From: Flammeovirgaceae bacterium
GTDB taxonomy: Bacteria; Bacteroidota; Bacteroidia; Cytophagales; Cyclobacteriaceae
Length of the DNA stretch: 64,000 nucleotides
Assembly: GCA_015180985.1 (NCBI GenBank)
Contig: CP054185.1
Span: 3,285,225-3,349,224 of the forward strand
Direction of reading: 5' to 3'
Shown here piece after piece: positions 25,607 to 34,926 of the stretch (position 1 is the first letter of the stretch; each line of letters begins with the position of its first letter). The notes under the pieces were generated by a model. That model worked only from the letters and a program-made list of their open reading frames with translations, made no database searches and was not told the DNA's origin. A program made the position numbers and the translations under genes.

Positions 25607-26980
25607 ATGTCTGCAGGTCGCGGTCAATTCGCTTCAAGATTTGGATTTATTATGGCAGCTGCGGGTTCGGCCATCGGCCTTGGTAACATCTGGCGCTTTC
25701 CATACCTGACCGGAGAAAATGGAGGTGGTGCCTTTGTTATTGTCTACCTGGGTTGCGTTTTACTGATTGGTATTCCGTTACTGTTCAATGAAATCGCACT
25801 CGGAAGAATGACCAGCAAAAATCCGATTGGCGCGTTTAAGGATAGCGGTGCCAATGCATTCTGGATGATAGGGCCTGTACTCGCACTGTGTGTAAGTTTC
25901 TTTGTACTCAGCTATTACAGTGTTATCGCAGGCTGGACAATAGGTTACATTTATTCTTCGTTCCGGGGATTTAATATATCCTTTGATGAATTTCGCGCCA
26001 GTCCGGAGTATGTAATTCCGTTACTGGTATTCTTTCTGGCTATTAACCTGATTATCGTTACGAAAGAAATTTCAAAAGGCATTGAAAAAGCTTCTAAAAT
26101 TTTAATGCCCGTACTTTTCGTATTGATCATTTTGGTTATCCTGCGAAGCGTTACCCTCGAAGGTGCCTCTGCAGGACTTGAGTATTACCTGGTACCTGAC
26201 CTGGATAAAATCAATGCCACAACATTTCTTAAGGCTCTTAGCCAGTGCTTTTTTTCCATGAGCATCGGTTGGGGTATCATGATCACGTACGGATCGTACT
26301 TTTCAAAAAGCGATAGTATTGTAAAAAGTTCGTTGTGGATAGGTTTACTGGATACTGGTGTTGCTTTACTGGGTGGGTTGATGGTTTTTCCGGCTGTTTT
26401 TGCCTTTGGCAAGGACCCGGCTTCAGGACCCACCCTGGTATTTCAGGTGTTGCCGGATATTTTTAATGCCATTCCTTTCGGAGGAAACCTTGTTGGTGCC
26501 TTTTTCTTTTTATTACTGATGATTGCAGCCCTTACTTCTACCATTTCAATGATTGAAGTGCCTGCGTCCTGGCTCATTGATGAACGCAAATGGGATCGTA
26601 AAAAAGCAGCCATTACGGTGGTTATTGCTGCTTTTCTATTTGGCCTACCTGCCGCCCTTTCGCAAGGGGCCAATCAGGCCCTCAGTTCCATGTCGGTAAC
26701 TATTTTCGGTTTAACCATAACCAGTTTTATGGACATTATGGATTTCTTCTGGGGTACACTTTTTATAATGGTTGTGGCATTGTTTGTATGCCTCTACATT
26801 GGCTGGGTACTGAAACCCTACCGAATAATAAGCGAAATAAATGAGGGGTCACCGTACTTCACAAGCGTTAAAATCATGGGGGTTACACCCGCACAGATTT
26901 GGTCGTTTTTTATCCGGTTTGTCTGTCCGATAGTAATTATTGTAGTGATTCTAAATCAATTCAATGTGTTTGGTGGTTAA
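25607..26980 (+). CDS. Sodium-dependent transporter of the SNF (neurotransmitter symporter) family
   Basis: 457 residues, inner-membrane protein with 11-12 helices. The first helix has the family signature GSAIGLGNIWRFPYL followed by the glycine-rich NGGGAFVIVYL, as in LeuT-type Na+-coupled amino-acid symporters. Other matches: GIPLLFNEIALGRMT, the unwound helix 6 region FFSMSIGWGIMITYGSYF and TSTISMIEVPASWLIDE. Bacterial members take up amino acids or related amines; the substrate is not predictable. It is preceded by a 305 bp intergenic region with a candidate RNA structure, and it abuts the convergent pafA-like gene with zero spacing. Confidence 0.92.
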   Translation: MSAGRGQFASRFGFIMAAAGSAIGLGNIWRFPYLTGENGGGAFVIVYLGCVLLIGIPLLFNEIALGRMTSKNPIGAFKDSGANAFWMIGPVLALCVSFFVLSYYSVIAGWTIGYIYSSFRGFNISFDEFRASPEYVIPLLVFFLAINLIIVTKEISKGIEKASKILMPVLFVLIILVILRSVTLEGASAGLEYYLVPDLDKINATTFLKALSQCFFSMSIGWGIMITYGSYFSKSDSIVKSSLWIGLLDTGVALLGGLMVFPAVFAFGKDPASGPTLVFQVLPDIFNAIPFGGNLVGAFFFLLLMIAALTSTISMIEVPASWLIDERKWDRKKAAITVVIAAFLFGLPAALSQGANQALSSMSVTIFGLTITSFMDIMDFFWGTLFIMVVALFVCLYIGWVLKPYRIISEINEGSPYFTSVKIMGVTPAQIWSFFIRFVCPIVIIVVILNQFNVFGG

Positions 26981-28627
26981 TCAGCGATCGGTTATTTCAA
27001 CGATTGGCTGACCCGTACACCCGTTCGGAAATTTTACTTTTAGCAAAACGGCAAGCGTGGGTGCAATATCCGTTATCGGGTGGTATGCCGATGACATACC
27101 GGGTTTAATGCCTTTTCCATAAAAAATAACCGGTACGTGTGTATCGTAGCTGTAGGGCGAGCCGTGTGTGGTGCCGGTTACACGCCCTTGCTCCAGCCAG
27201 CCGGGCTCTAAAATGGTAATGATATCTCCACTGCGTTTCTCGTGGTACCCGCGGATGACCATGCCTTTGATACCTCCTTCGTTGAAATCACCCTGTCGGA
27301 TTACATTACGCGTAAAAGCCTGGGCAATTCCCTCCTGCTGCAACAGAAAATTGCTAATCAGTTCAAGCGATACCATTAACTCCACCCCGCCTGATTTCGG
27401 ATCGCCTTCAAAGAGTTCATGATCCAGGTAAATCTGTTCTTCCGAGATTTCCTCAATAACCTTTTTACCCTGAAAGTACTGCATAAACAGGGTGCCGAAC
27501 CTGGCATTCAGATTATTGGCATTGAGGTACCCGGCCGGCACGTTACTATCGGTGAGGTATTGCGGAACATCAGCCACACCATGATCGGCTGTAAGGAAAA
27601 CGATATAATTGCCATTGCCGGCCACCTGATCAAGTTTTTTCAGCAGGTCGGCAATGTTTCTATCGAGCCGCAAATAAACATCCTGGAGTTCAACCGCGTT
27701 CGGGCCAACCTGGTGCCCGATTTTATCAGGCGCAGAATAGGAAAGGCAGAGGAAATCCGTAACCTCATCGGCACCCAGTTTCTCACCTTCAATCGCTGCA
27801 AAAGCGGCTTCTGTCAGGTAGTCGTTTGAAAACGGGGTGTACGGAAGCAATTCATAATTGCCGTTGGTTTTGCGAAGTGCCTTTAAATCATACGGAAACG
27901 TATTCTTTGTTTCTCCACGATACCTGCTTTCGTACGGGCTGTTATCGCTGCCGCTTTCGGTGTACTTTTCAATTGGAAGCAGCGTGTTCCATACGCCATC
28001 AAGGTATTTATCGGCCAGTTTAAGCATATTAAACTTTTCGGCCCAGAGGGGTAGTTTACTCATGTAATACGAGCTGGATATGAGTTTGCCTGTTTTTTCA
28101 TCGTACCAATAAGCGCCATCGGCCATGTGCCCACCCGGCAGAGCGGCACCGCGATCTTTATCAGCAATGGCTATTACTTTGCTCCGCTTTTGTGTTGCCA
28201 GTTTCAGTTCATCAGTTATGGTGGTTGTGAGCATGCGGTGCGGAGATACTCTACCATTGGCTGCAGTTTCACTGCCCACCGGAGTTCGGGTTTCATCGCT
28301 GGCGCAGTACACCACCTTCTTCAGGTTTTTATCATACCAATTGTTTCCAATAATGCCGTGGTAGGCGGGGGTTGTTCCGGTATACACCGAGGCGTGACCA
28401 GGCCCGGTATAGGTGGGCACATAGTTATAGTGTGCATTGCTTAGCATAAAGCCGCCATCAACCAACCGCTTAAATCCGCCTTCTCCGAATTTATCGTAGT
28501 AACGGTAAACGTACTCCTGGCGCATCTGGTCAACCATGATACCCACCACCAGTTTGGGCCGGTCAGCCGATTGGGTATAGCCGGAAATAAGCCAGCCTGA
28601 AAAAAGTATGACAACTAAAATTCGCAT
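26981..28627 (-). CDS. PafA-type alkaline phosphatase
   Basis: 548 residues with signal peptide (MRILVVILFSGWLISGYTQ), so periplasmic or surface-located. It belongs to the alkaline phosphatase superfamily and shows PafA features: metal ligand Asp in GIMVDQMR, nucleophile Thr74 in VPTYTGPGHASVYTG, the Asn in IIGNNWYD, and the Lys-x-Arg of IADKDRGAALPGGH that in PafA contacts the phosphate. Further metal ligands are in LSYSAPDKIGHQVG and FLTADHGVADVPQ. It releases phosphate from organic monoesters. No phosphate-regulation box was identified. The stop codon abuts that of the SNF transporter gene. Confidence 0.88.
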   Translation of the reverse strand: MRILVVILFSGWLISGYTQSADRPKLVVGIMVDQMRQEYVYRYYDKFGEGGFKRLVDGGFMLSNAHYNYVPTYTGPGHASVYTGTTPAYHGIIGNNWYDKNLKKVVYCASDETRTPVGSETAANGRVSPHRMLTTTITDELKLATQKRSKVIAIADKDRGAALPGGHMADGAYWYDEKTGKLISSSYYMSKLPLWAEKFNMLKLADKYLDGVWNTLLPIEKYTESGSDNSPYESRYRGETKNTFPYDLKALRKTNGNYELLPYTPFSNDYLTEAAFAAIEGEKLGADEVTDFLCLSYSAPDKIGHQVGPNAVELQDVYLRLDRNIADLLKKLDQVAGNGNYIVFLTADHGVADVPQYLTDSNVPAGYLNANNLNARFGTLFMQYFQGKKVIEEISEEQIYLDHELFEGDPKSGGVELMVSLELISNFLLQQEGIAQAFTRNVIRQGDFNEGGIKGMVIRGYHEKRSGDIITILEPGWLEQGRVTGTTHGSPYSYDTHVPVIFYGKGIKPGMSSAYHPITDIAPTLAVLLKVKFPNGCTGQPIVEITDR

Positions 28628-28696
28628 CCGCTAGAATAATTTATGGGTGAAATATACGTACAACCTAATCGGAGAAATCAAGACTCTTGTTACAAA

Positions 28697-31279
28697 TTAA
28701 TTACGGGAACAATAAATTTTATCATAGTCGTCAGCCTCAAATACCTGCCTGCGTAATAGTTTTCCGTTGCTGTCATAATAGATAACAACATAAATCGAAG
28801 CCTCTTCAACATACTTTTCGGTAAAATACAACGGCTGTGTTACCGAACCAAGATTAATTATATCGGTGTAGGTGGCCGGCAGGATGTACCCTTTTCGGTT
28901 GTGGATTACCCCATAGTAATTATCCTGGCGGATGATAAGAATTTTTTCGGCCTCGGTATCGCGTATCCAGGTAAAGTCGCGTATCCGGTCAATAAGGTTT
29001 TTCTTTTCAATGAAGTTATACAACATCCATTGAAAATTCTTTTTGAGCAGCGCGGTAGAGTCGTTCCAATACCGGATCTCTTCATACTCAAACGGTAGCA
29101 CAGGTTTGTTATCCCACCCAATTAAGCCGGACAAATTGCCTTTTGTGGCGATCAGGTACTGCGCGTTATACCGCATGAGGTTCTTTTCATATTCCGGCTT
29201 AATCTGCCTGCGCTGGTTCAGTTCAGCCATGCCAAACTTCTTATCTTTTAAAACCGGCATAGTGCCTTGCAATACATTGCCCACTCCGTCAAACTCGGCA
29301 GGCAAAACGAGTTTACCCTGCGCTGAGAGGACGCCCCGCTTATCGCCTTTTATAACCGTAAAATAATTTTCACCGGCATAGGTTAACCGATCGAAATCGG
29401 TGCTGAACAACTTATGACCAGCGGAATTATACACTGTTTTTGCCGAGGCCGATTCAACCAGAATATAAAACACTGAATCTCTGCCGGGAAGGAAAGTAGC
29501 TTTGGCCAGGCGGGATAATTCAATAAAGTTATAGGGCTCAAAATACACCACCAGGCTATCGGCATAATAACCGGCCCATACCGGTCCGATAAAATAAACA
29601 CTGTCGTAGCCCCTGCCCCCGGCCGAGGCGCTTACCCTGTCAAAAGAAAACCACTTCCCTTGCTGCTCAACGGCTATCCAGGGTTCGTTTACTTTTACCT
29701 TTGTGAATGCCTGTGAAAGCGGCTTTCCATGCTGCCAGACTTTTGTACCTGCATGGGTTGAAACCATCGCCCCGAAAAAAGCCGGAGAAATTTCATGTGG
29801 TTGAAGCGGTACAACTTCGCGAAGACTAAAATCCAGTAATCCCTGTTGATCGCCCCTTCGTATCCAGATCGCATCCTTCCACCGTTTAAGTTCATCGAAG
29901 TTGCGGCTAAAACCCGGCATTACCTGGTCGGCTGCTTTGCTGAGTTCATCAACCCGGCATAACCTGAATGTATTGCCGGATTTGACAGCCAGCACTTCAT
30001 CAAAATCCAATACATCATCGGCACCGGTAACCAGCACCCGCCCGGTTAATGTAGTTATTCTCCAGGTTGTATTCTCTTTGAGGGCCAGCAACCGGCCATC
30101 ACCCATTACTTCGGCACCGGTAAGGCAACCGGATGGAATGGTAAACCCCGATTTATGGATAATGGTAATGCAACCTGAATGTTTAACGGCTAAAAATCCC
30201 CACCCCAGGTCCTCGGCTTCTTCTATCTTGCCTTCTAACAAAATGTGGTTGTTGCGAGTAACCAGTTTAGTGTCACTAATCAGTACATCTTCCGTTACAT
30301 TGCCACACAGGTAGTCCTTACTCAATTCATCGGTAAACGGTGCAACAACCTCCCGGCCCTGTGCATCCATAAAACCAAGTTTACCCTCGCGGTAAAACGG
30401 CACCAGGTAGCCGGCTTCCAGTTTTCGTACCTGGCGAATAGAGTCTGTAAGCAACCACGAAGGAATTGCTTCTTCTTTTTCACGGTACAGGTGATACAGT
30501 ATATTTCTTGCCTTCATGGCATAAGCACTGCGCGGGTACTTGATCAAAAAATCTTCGAACGACTTTTTACTCCCGGAAGCCGTGGTAATTTCAAATACCT
30601 GAAGTTCAACCTCCCTCCGATACGGGGTTTCCGGGTACTCGCGCAAAAATTTTTCGTACGAAGCCAGTTTTTTGTCGCGGGTTTCTGCCTCATAAAGCAA
30701 TTTCTGATACCGGGCATTGGCTTCAGTAGCCCGTGCGGAGGCCGGGTATTTACGGAGGTACTCACGAAAAGCCATGTACGTATTTTCTTTCAGCGCATCG
30801 AGGTAGGCTACCTCATCGCGCAATTCGGCAGCAAGCGCCCGCTGAGCAGCAAACGAAAACCGGTTTAGGAAGTCAATGTAACTCTGTTCAGTATTGAGTG
30901 CCTTGGCCCGCTGAAAAGCGGCACTGTCAATTTTTTCACGGTGCCGGATGATGATGCTGCTGTCAACCGGAAACCGCTTCATCCGTTCGCGTTGCCTGGG
31001 CGATTCAAAGTGAAAGTCAGACAGGCTAAGCAGGGCATGGTGATAGGCTGAATCAATATTAAAATCGGGATTGCCTCCTTTAAAATAGAACACTGAATAA
31101 ACATAATGCGCCAGGGCAGTTACCGAATCCTTGCGCATGGCTTTTTGAAGTTGTGCCCTGGCTTTGGCCCATTTTCCCTTTTGCAGGTTGGTATAGGCCA
31201 GTCGTTCCGGAATTGGTTGCGCCCATGCTAAGGATATACCTGCAAGGCAAAAACTGATAATAAGAATAAGTTGCTTCAC
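28697..31279 (-). CDS. Exported WG-repeat protein with N-terminal TPR-like region
   Basis: 860 residues with signal peptide (MKQLILIISFCLAGISLAWAQ). Residues 25-270 are helical and TPR-like (LQKGKWAKARAQLQKAMRKD; three similar LxxYPxSxYAxxA units such as YPASARATEA, YPETPYRREV and YPRSAYAMKA). The rest holds several WG-type beta repeats (YREGKLGFMDAQGREVVAPF, KGDKRGVLSAQGKLVLPAEF, KGNLSGLIGWDNKPVLPFEY). WG-repeat proteins are common in Bacteroidota, and their function is mostly unknown; cell-surface or periplasmic binding is plausible. No operon partner; the pafA-like gene follows after 69 bp on the same strand. Confidence 0.78.
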   Translation of the reverse strand: MKQLILIISFCLAGISLAWAQPIPERLAYTNLQKGKWAKARAQLQKAMRKDSVTALAHYVYSVFYFKGGNPDFNIDSAYHHALLSLSDFHFESPRQRERMKRFPVDSSIIIRHREKIDSAAFQRAKALNTEQSYIDFLNRFSFAAQRALAAELRDEVAYLDALKENTYMAFREYLRKYPASARATEANARYQKLLYEAETRDKKLASYEKFLREYPETPYRREVELQVFEITTASGSKKSFEDFLIKYPRSAYAMKARNILYHLYREKEEAIPSWLLTDSIRQVRKLEAGYLVPFYREGKLGFMDAQGREVVAPFTDELSKDYLCGNVTEDVLISDTKLVTRNNHILLEGKIEEAEDLGWGFLAVKHSGCITIIHKSGFTIPSGCLTGAEVMGDGRLLALKENTTWRITTLTGRVLVTGADDVLDFDEVLAVKSGNTFRLCRVDELSKAADQVMPGFSRNFDELKRWKDAIWIRRGDQQGLLDFSLREVVPLQPHEISPAFFGAMVSTHAGTKVWQHGKPLSQAFTKVKVNEPWIAVEQQGKWFSFDRVSASAGGRGYDSVYFIGPVWAGYYADSLVVYFEPYNFIELSRLAKATFLPGRDSVFYILVESASAKTVYNSAGHKLFSTDFDRLTYAGENYFTVIKGDKRGVLSAQGKLVLPAEFDGVGNVLQGTMPVLKDKKFGMAELNQRRQIKPEYEKNLMRYNAQYLIATKGNLSGLIGWDNKPVLPFEYEEIRYWNDSTALLKKNFQWMLYNFIEKKNLIDRIRDFTWIRDTEAEKILIIRQDNYYGVIHNRKGYILPATYTDIINLGSVTQPLYFTEKYVEEASIYVVIYYDSNGKLLRRQVFEADDYDKIYCSRN

Positions 31280-31438
31280 AAACCAGGTCCAATCACTGTT
31301 AAAACTACAAACTTTATGCTGAAGCCAATTTAGGCTGTTCGATATTGACCGTTATACCGCATAAAAGAGGCTGTGTTCATTTATCGGCATTGTGCGGTCT
31401 GATAATTTTTGTAAATTTTCAGACCCTAAACCCGTTCA

Positions 31439-32887
31439 ATGGCCAAGCTTAAAAACATCATCAAACAATTATCCGAAAAAGATTTCAAGGCAATACACGA
31501 TTCACTGATTGAAAGCAATGCCGACAAATCCGCTCACCTGCTCAAATCGCTGCGCGAGCGCCAGCTTTCCGACAATAAAATAATGACCGAGCTGGACGTA
31601 AACGCCAACGCCTATTACACGCTGCGCTCCAGGCTTAACCTTAAAATTGAAGAGTACCTGATGCAGCAACTGGAAAGCCCGCGCACCGATGTGCTGCGCA
31701 AGGTGGCTAACATAAACGAAGTGCTGTTTACCAAAAAACGCACCATTGCCATTGCTACGCTTAAAAAACTGGAAAAGGAGCTGATTGATTACGACCTGGC
31801 CAATGAACTGACGATTATTTACAAATCGTTAAAGAAGTTAAATGTTAATTCACCCGATTATTTTCAATACTCCCAGCTTTACAACCGGCACGTAGCCTAT
31901 ATGCTGGCGCTCGACAAGGCTGAAGATCTGCTGGCCGATTATTTTAAGAAATACGGAAGCTATCTGTTTAGTGGTGATGAGATGGAAAAACTTGGTCTTT
32001 CGCTGCTGATGAAGGAAATGCAAAATGTGGCCAATCTGTACGAGTCGCACCGCTTATATGTGTACCGCAGTTGCATGCATGTTTTCCACCGGTTGTTTGT
32101 AGAACCCGATGAAACCCTGGAGCCCGATGCGGAAGGGATTGAGGATATATTTGATAAGGTTCAGAAAATTTTCGACAGCTATAACCTCGATGCCATATAT
32201 TATCACCTGAACCTGGTGTTTGAGTTTTTAAAACTGGAGTACTACAACCATTACAAAGTATACCGGCAAGCCGAGAAATTTTATGAAGAGGTTAATGATG
32301 CTGTGGGTAATCTGCTGTCAAACTATTCAACATATACATTCCCCGCACAATTTCTTATTTCAAAACTGGAGCGAAGCCTGCGGCTGGGCACCGAAGCCGA
32401 GTTATATGCTGAAAGCGAAACCGGCCTTATGGATTATGAAGTGGATATTCAGGATGTACCCCGGCATGTAATATTTGTTGTTTACAAAGCGCTGGCCGCT
32501 TACTATGCAGGTAAGTACGATGAGGCTGCACGCCTGATCAACAACCTGCTTAACGAAGTGAGTATGAAGAAGCATCCGTTTGCCCTGCTGGAGGTAAAAT
32601 CCATCCTGGCGTTGCAATACGTGCTGATGCGCGACTATGAATTATTCAATCAGTTATCCAACAGCATCCAGCGGCAAATCCGAACCTACGGCAAAGAAAG
32701 TTGTGAGAACATCCTTTTGTTTTTAAAGATTCTGAAAATATCAACCAGCGAGGCCAAGCGTGAGAAAGTAAAAAAGATCAATGCCGTAATTCCGAAACTC
32801 AGGCAGCAGTCCGTGCCTTATTTTGCTCCCACCCTGCTGATTAAACTCGATGAAAAACTAATTAAAAACCTGACGGAGTTTGAGTAG
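31439..32887 (+). CDS. Conserved-looking all-helical cytoplasmic protein, function unknown
   Basis: 482 residues, no signal peptide or membrane segment. Almost wholly alpha-helical and charged, with TPR-like stretches in the C-terminal half (YKALAAYYAGKYDEAARLIN, SILALQYVLMRDYELFNQLS). The N-terminus (LKNIIKQLSEKDFKAIHDSL ... ANAYYTLRSRLNLKIEEYL) looks like a helical adaptor that could read a small DNA- or protein-binding helix-turn-helix. I do not recognise the family. It is convergent with a lone receiver-domain gene, 2 bp apart, and the two may be functionally related, but this is only suggested by proximity. Confidence 0.65.
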   Translation: MAKLKNIIKQLSEKDFKAIHDSLIESNADKSAHLLKSLRERQLSDNKIMTELDVNANAYYTLRSRLNLKIEEYLMQQLESPRTDVLRKVANINEVLFTKKRTIAIATLKKLEKELIDYDLANELTIIYKSLKKLNVNSPDYFQYSQLYNRHVAYMLALDKAEDLLADYFKKYGSYLFSGDEMEKLGLSLLMKEMQNVANLYESHRLYVYRSCMHVFHRLFVEPDETLEPDAEGIEDIFDKVQKIFDSYNLDAIYYHLNLVFEFLKLEYYNHYKVYRQAEKFYEEVNDAVGNLLSNYSTYTFPAQFLISKLERSLRLGTEAELYAESETGLMDYEVDIQDVPRHVIFVVYKALAAYYAGKYDEAARLINNLLNEVSMKKHPFALLEVKSILALQYVLMRDYELFNQLSNSIQRQIRTYGKESCENILLFLKILKISTSEAKREKVKKINAVIPKLRQQSVPYFAPTLLIKLDEKLIKNLTEFE

Positions 32888-32889
32888 CC

Positions 32890-33297
32890 TTACAAATCAA
32901 GTTTGATGATGTTTTCGTGTGTGAGGGGTTTGTTGAGGTACAACTTTACGTTTTCGTATTTTTTTGAGCGGCTGAAGTCCTGCGGGTTGATGGAAGAGGT
33001 GAGCATCACAATCTTACATTTCTTTTTTGCCGTATTACTCAGTTTTTCGAACTCCTCCAGAAACTGAAAGCCATCCATCAATGGCATGTCAATATCCAGA
33101 AAAATAATATCGGGGAGCACTTTATCAGCAACATCCAGGCGTTCCATATTGCGCAAGAATTCAATGGCGCTTTTAGCCCCGGTGTGGGTATAAATGTTTT
33201 CGGTGATGGACGCTGCCTCAATCATTTTCTGGTTGATGAGGTTATCAATCTCATTGTCGTCAATCAGCATTACGGTTCGGTATTTTTTACCAGCCAT
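32890..33297 (-). CDS. Single-domain response regulator
   Basis: 135 residues, a bare CheY-like receiver. The acidic pocket Asp13-Asp14 (MLIDDNEID), the phosphoacceptor Asp68 in FLDIDMPLMDG, the Thr of VMLTSS and the Lys of LNKPL are all present, so it should be phosphorylated. No output domain. It resembles the CheY-type receivers in Bacteroidota that follow hybrid kinases, but no kinase gene lies in the window. Confidence 0.92.
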   Translation of the reverse strand: MAGKKYRTVMLIDDNEIDNLINQKMIEAASITENIYTHTGAKSAIEFLRNMERLDVADKVLPDIIFLDIDMPLMDGFQFLEEFEKLSNTAKKKCKIVMLTSSINPQDFSRSKKYENVKLYLNKPLTHENIIKLDL

Positions 33298-33351
33298 GGG
33301 GTTTAAGAATTAGGTATTAAAAATAGGTGTTAATGGTTAATTTACAAGGCG

Positions 33352-34890
33352 CTACACCCCAAATTTAATACCTTGTGCCAGCGGCAACGTGTTGCCGTAA
33401 TTAATGGTGTTGGTTTGCCTGCGCATGTACACCTTCCAGGCATCCGAACCGGACTCTCTTCCGCCACCGGTTTCTTTTTCACCGCCAAAAGCCCCGCCAA
33501 TTTCAGCACCTGATGTTCCGATATTCACGTTGGCAATGCCACAGTCAGAACCTGTGTGTGATAAAAACTGCTCCATCTCCTGCATGTGGGTGGTCATGAT
33601 GGCCGAGGATAGTCCCTGCTTCACACCGTTCTGGTAAGCAATGGCTTCATCAAGTGTTTTATACTTAATGAGGTATAAAACAGGCGCAAAGGTTTCTTGC
33701 TGCACAATGGAGAAATGATTTTTTACTTCGGCAATGGCAGGCTTAACGTAACAACCCGATTCGTAACCTTTGCCGGTAAGTACACCGCCTTCAACCAGAA
33801 ACTTTCCGCCTTCCTTTACAATTTTTTTCAACGCCTCCTGGTACAAGGCTACAGCCTGTTTATCGATAAGCGGCCCAACATGATTGGATGAATCCAACGG
33901 GTTACCAATTTTTAATTGCGAATAGGCCTTGCGAAGTTTTTCTTTAACCGCAGGGTACACTTTTTCATGAACAATAAGCCTGCGGGTGGTGGTGCATCGC
34001 TGGCCGGCTGTACCCACCGCGCCAAACAACGCACCGCGAATGGCCATATCCAGATTGGCATGCTGTGAGATAATAATGGCGTTGTTGCCCCCCAGTTCGA
34101 GCAAGGCACGCCCCAGGCGTTCGCTCACGGTTTTACCAACCGCTTTGCCCATGCGTACCGAACCGGTGGCTGATATGAGCGGGATCCGTTCATCTTGCGC
34201 CAGCAGCTGGCCAACCGTTGCATCGCCATTAACAATGCAGGATACACCTTCGGGCACATTATTTTTTGTAAATACTTCTGCAACAATATGCTGGCAGGCA
34301 ATACTGCAAAGCGGTGTTTTTTCCGAGGGTTTCCAGATGCACGTGTCACCACACACCCAGGCAATCATGGCATTCCACGACCATACAGCCACCGGAAAAT
34401 TAAATGCCGAGATGATACCCACCACGCCCAGCGGATGATACTGTTCATACATCCGGTGGTGCGGGCGTTCGCTGTGCATGGTAAAACCGTGCAACTGCCG
34501 CGAAAGGCCTACGGCAAAATCGCAGATGTCAATCATCTCCTGCACTTCGCCCAGCCCTTCCTGGTACGACTTGCCCATCTCGTACGAAACCAGTTTCCCC
34601 AGGGGCTCCTTGTACTTGCGCAACGCTTCACCAACCTGGCGCACAATTTCACCACGCCTGGGTGCCGGCCATTGGCGCCACTCCAAAAAGGCCCTGTGTG
34701 CCTGCTTAACTACTGCCTCAACCGATTTTTCATCGGCAGAAAAAACAGAACCAATCAACTTGCCATCAACCGGTGAAACGGATTTGAGCGGCCTGCTTGT
34801 TTTGTATGATTTCTTTCCGGTTGAAACACCGGGATTGGTTTTATTTACGCCCAACGTACTGAGGGCGTCCTGAATTCCGAATGCATCCAT
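33352..34890 (-). CDS. amaB: Aldehyde dehydrogenase, ALDH7 (alpha-aminoadipic semialdehyde / L-piperidine-6-carboxylate) type
   Basis: 512 residues. NAD(P)+-dependent oxidation of an aldehyde to a carboxylate in the cytoplasm. ALDH7 features: LELGGNNAIIISQHANLDMA with the general-base Glu, and the nucleophile Cys in the distinctive GTAGQRCTTTRRLIVHE. The C-terminal INYGNTLPLAQGIKF also fits. In bacteria AmaB/Pcd oxidises L-aminoadipate semialdehyde (in equilibrium with piperideine-6-carboxylate) during lysine breakdown. No other lysine gene is nearby, so the pathway assignment rests on the family alone. The putative -7 box TAGTTTTG (34921-34914) lies 24 bp before the ATG. Confidence 0.88.
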   Translation of the reverse strand: MDAFGIQDALSTLGVNKTNPGVSTGKKSYKTSRPLKSVSPVDGKLIGSVFSADEKSVEAVVKQAHRAFLEWRQWPAPRRGEIVRQVGEALRKYKEPLGKLVSYEMGKSYQEGLGEVQEMIDICDFAVGLSRQLHGFTMHSERPHHRMYEQYHPLGVVGIISAFNFPVAVWSWNAMIAWVCGDTCIWKPSEKTPLCSIACQHIVAEVFTKNNVPEGVSCIVNGDATVGQLLAQDERIPLISATGSVRMGKAVGKTVSERLGRALLELGGNNAIIISQHANLDMAIRGALFGAVGTAGQRCTTTRRLIVHEKVYPAVKEKLRKAYSQLKIGNPLDSSNHVGPLIDKQAVALYQEALKKIVKEGGKFLVEGGVLTGKGYESGCYVKPAIAEVKNHFSIVQQETFAPVLYLIKYKTLDEAIAYQNGVKQGLSSAIMTTHMQEMEQFLSHTGSDCGIANVNIGTSGAEIGGAFGGEKETGGGRESGSDAWKVYMRRQTNTINYGNTLPLAQGIKFGV

Positions 34891-34926
34891 GATATCGGCT
34901 TATTTTGCCGCCACAAAACTACATTT

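Noticed and set aside
30245-30868. 207 codon open frame on the plus strand
   Set aside because: Antisense to the WG-repeat protein gene and without any recognisable feature.
34195-34776. 193 codon open frame on the plus strand
   Set aside because: Antisense to the ALDH7-type dehydrogenase gene, whose motifs are intact throughout.
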